Shown here in pieces: positions 62,714-64,000 of a stretch of DNA of 64,000 nucleotides. The notes beneath the pieces are model-generated. The model worked only from the letters and a program-made list of their open reading frames with translations. It had not been told where the DNA came from and ran no database searches. The DNA is taken from positions 17,123 to 81,122 of the forward strand of contig NZ_BNJR01000011.1 in NCBI RefSeq assembly GCF_016860605.1. Direction: 5' to 3'. Numbering within the stretch: position 1 is the stretch's first letter; each line of letters opens with the position of its first letter. The translations under genes and the position numbers were made by a program. The DNA comes from Lentilactobacillus fungorum (lineage in GTDB: Bacteria > Bacillota > Bacilli > Lactobacillales > Lactobacillaceae).

Positions 62714-62798
62714 TACCGGAGGTGGGGTTCGAACCCACACGATCTCAACGATCACTGGATTTTGAGTCCAGCGCGTCTGCCAATTCCGCCACTCCGGC
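62714..62798 (-). tRNA. tRNA-Leu(CAA)
   Basis: 85 nt with long variable arm; anticodon loop CTCAAAA in stem CTGGA/TCCAG gives CAA. Last gene of the cluster, CCA not encoded; its 3' end faces the integrase. Confidence 0.95.
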
Positions 62799-62844
62799 AT
62801 AATAATAAATGAAACTAAATTGATTGGCCAATAAAAATGGATAA

Positions 62845-62915
<71 letters not shown>

Positions 62916-62934
62916 ATAACTTTGGCTAACCCAA

Positions 62935-63006
62935 CTGGGTTAGCTGGATTCGAACCAGCGCATGACAGAGTCAAAGTCTGTTGCCTTACCACTTGGCTAT
63001 AACCCA
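62935..63006 (-). tRNA. tRNA-Gln(TTG)
   Basis: 72 nt; acceptor TGGGTTA/TAACCCA; anticodon loop CTTTGAC. Confidence 0.95.
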
Positions 63007-63013
63007 ATCAAAG

Positions 63014-63087
63014 GGCGGTAGGTGGGAATCGAACCCACGCGTGTCGGATCCACAAACCGATGTGTTAACCACTTCACCACTACCGCC
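63014..63087 (-). tRNA. tRNA-His(GTG)
   Basis: Acceptor GGCGGTAG/CTACCGCC with the extra 5' G pairing to C73; anticodon GTG in loop TTGTGGA. Confidence 0.93.
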
Positions 63088-63100
63088 ATAGTATTATTAA

Positions 63101-63171
63101 CAGGGATAGTAGGAGTTGAACCCACACCGACGGTTTTGGAGACCGTAGTTCTACCATTAAACTATATCCCT
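63101..63171 (-). tRNA. tRNA-Trp(CCA)
   Basis: 71 nt; acceptor AGGGATA/TATCCCT; anticodon loop CTCCAAA in stem ACGGT/ACCGT. Confidence 0.95.
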
Positions 63172-63175
63172 AAGA

Positions 63176-63258
63176 TGGAGGGGAGTGGATTTGAACCACC
63201 GAACCCGAAGGAGCGGATTTACAGTCCGCCGCGTTTAGCCAGACTTCGCTACCCCTCC
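63176..63258 (-). tRNA. tRNA-Tyr(GTA)
   Basis: 83 nt, long variable arm; acceptor GGAGGGG/CCCCTCC; anticodon loop CTGTAAA. Confidence 0.95.
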
Positions 63259-63263
63259 ATGAA

Positions 63264-63336
63264 TGGCGCGGGACAGAATCGAACTGCCGACACACGGAGC
63301 TTCAATCCGTTGCTCTACCGACTGAGCTACCGAGCC
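63264..63336 (-). tRNA. tRNA-Phe(GAA), acceptor mismatch
   Basis: 73 nt; anticodon loop TTGAAGC in stem ACGGA/TCCGT. The acceptor arms are GGCTCGG and CCGCGCC, giving a T4-C69 mismatch where CCGAGCC would pair fully. Confidence 0.92.
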
Positions 63337-63394
63337 ATACATCTTAACGTTATAATACTAAGTGTTGTGTATTCAATTTTCAAATACATAACAA

Positions 63395-63469
63395 CGGTTC
63401 GTACGAGACTCGAACTCGTGACCTCCTGCGTGACAGGCAGGCGTCCTAAACCAACTAGACCAACGAACC
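63395..63469 (-). tRNA. tRNA-Asp(GTC)
   Basis: 75 nt; acceptor GGTTCGT/ACGAACC; anticodon loop CTGTCAC in stem CCTGC/GCAGG. Confidence 0.95.
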
Positions 63470-63485
63470 AATGTTGCTATGGAAA

Positions 63486-63558
63486 TGGAGGATACAGGGA
63501 TCGAACCTGTGACCTCCTGCTTGTAAGGCAGATGCTCTCCCAGCTGAGCTAATCCTCC
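63486..63558 (-). tRNA. tRNA-Val(TAC)
   Basis: 73 nt; acceptor GGAGGAT/ATCCTCC; anticodon TAC in CTGCCTTACAAGCAGG. Confidence 0.95.
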
Positions 63559-63560
63559 AA

Positions 63561-63632
63561 TGACCCGTACGGGATTTGAACCCATGTTACCGCCGTGAAA
63601 GGGCGGTGTCTTAACCACTTGACCAACGGGTC
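63561..63632 (-). tRNA. tRNA-Glu(TTC)
   Basis: 72 nt; acceptor GACCCGT/ACGGGTC; anticodon loop CTTTCAC in stem CCGCC/GGCGG. Only 2 nt separate it from tRNA-Val. Confidence 0.95.
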
Positions 63633-63651
63633 ATAACTTATTATTCGGTTA

Positions 63652-63743
63652 CGGAGAGTAAGGGATTCGAACCCTTGAAACAGGCTTTTACCCGTTTACA
63701 TCATTTCCAATGATGCTCCTTCGGCCAGCTCGGACAACTCTCC
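63652..63743 (-). tRNA. tRNA-Ser(GGA)
   Basis: 92 nt, long variable arm; acceptor GGAGAGT/ACTCTCC; anticodon loop TTGGAAA in stem CATCA/TGATG. Confidence 0.95.
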
Positions 63744-63756
63744 AATTAAATAATAA

Positions 63757-63829
63757 CTCCGGCAGGCGGGCTCGAACCGTCGACAACCTGATTAACAGTC
63801 AGGTGCTCTACCAACTGAGCTATGCCGGA
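63757..63829 (-). tRNA. tRNA-Asn(GTT)
   Basis: 73 nt; acceptor TCCGGCA/TGCCGGA; anticodon loop CTGTTAA in stem CCTGA/TCAGG. First tRNA after the 5S gene. Confidence 0.95.
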
Positions 63830-63834
63830 ATATT

Positions 63835-63951
63835 GCGTGGCAACGTCCTACCCTCGCAGGGGGCGATCCCCCAACTACTCTTGGCGTGCAGAAGCTTAAC
63901 GACTGTGTTCGGCATGGGAACAGGTGTATCCTTCTGGCTATCGCCACCACA
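63835..63951 (-). rRNA. rrf: 5S ribosomal RNA
   Basis: About 117 nt: the leftward transcript starts TGTGGTGGCGATAGC, contains ACACCTGTTCCCATGCCGAACACAG in part (GGATACACCTGTTCCCATGC) and ends GACGTTGCCACGC, the terminal stem pairing with the start. It lies 5 nt before tRNA-Asn. The remaining 49 nt of the window (63952-64000) are the 23S-5S spacer. Confidence 0.95.
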
Positions 63952-64000
63952 CTTTTGGTAATGAAAGAACTTCGTTCTCTCAAAACTAGCTAATATTAAT

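Noticed and set aside
63022..63983. Open frames across the tRNA cluster and 5S gene
   Set aside because: These are chance frames through structural RNA genes.

Overview
The window looks like chromosomal DNA of a lactic acid bacterium of the family Lactobacillaceae, probably one of the heterofermentative plant or fermentation groups; this is inference from gene content, not a database match. Supporting signs are a methionine transporter behind a T-box, a GlnP-type transporter with two binding domains fused to the permease, a C69 dipeptidase, a GH51 arabinofuranosidase beside a GPH symporter, CcpA-type cre sites, CGAAC-N4-GTTCG LexA boxes, a YkoE/TenA thiamine locus, and tRNA and rRNA genes of Firmicutes type.

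Layout. 1-11 kb: two tandem secreted paralogues plus a decayed third copy, a TauE/SafE permease, a PepD-type dipeptidase, an XRE regulator with its membrane-protein partner, an old-yellow-enzyme reductase, a LexA-controlled YolD operon, a DHA2 drug exporter, a second TauE permease and yaaA. 11-24 kb: carbon and amino-acid catabolism, with arabinoside uptake and hydrolysis under a divergent ArsR-type regulator, a HisC-like aminotransferase / MFS / D-2-hydroxyacid dehydrogenase operon, an AldA-like dehydrogenase, a zinc alcohol dehydrogenase and a SerA-like dehydrogenase. 24-36 kb: hexapeptide acyltransferase, zinc-ribbon protein, Tag glycosylase, MarR/GNAT, SDR, P2-type ATPase, aspartase, lipoprotein and a TetR-quinone reductase pair. 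36-47 kb: MMPL exporter, TPP-riboswitch ykoE-tenA, secreted protein, DUF4870 protein, L,D-transpeptidase, DUF711/ACT pair and sugar acetyltransferase. 47-60 kb: an orphan T-box with a truncated ORF, an MhpD-like hydratase, an SOS-controlled Y-family polymerase operon, a secreted matrixin-like protease, a T-box-metQNI-aminotransferase operon (minus strand) and a GlnP/GlnQ transporter. 60-64 kb: small secreted and membrane proteins, a tyrosine integrase, then on the minus strand twelve tRNA genes behind a 5S rRNA, the tail of an rRNA operon whose 23S lies beyond the window.

Two patterns stand out. First, a family of roughly 125-nt imperfect palindromes beginning AGGACAGCT and ending CCGCTCACTT-T-rich is found as tandem arrays at 41.5, 47.6 and 56.4 kb and as degenerate single or double copies at 9.4, 10.2 and 28.7 kb. 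The stems of different copies differ in sequence but remain complementary, and in all six places the last copy runs directly into the Shine-Dalgarno sequence of a gene in the same orientation; in the arrays the AGGA of the next unit is replaced by AGGAGG. This suggests a structured 5'-leader element or a miniature element that inserts at ribosome-binding sites. Second, the two SOS loci (YolD operon and Y-family polymerase operon) are 42 kb apart but have nearly identical promoters with a LexA box abutting the -10 hexamer.

Gene remnants are frequent (third secreted paralogue, aldehyde dehydrogenase tail, transporter tail, chimeric ORF at 26.3 kb, T-box ORF), so the chromosome shows ongoing decay between intact operons. 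No CRISPR array or insertion-sequence transposase was seen.
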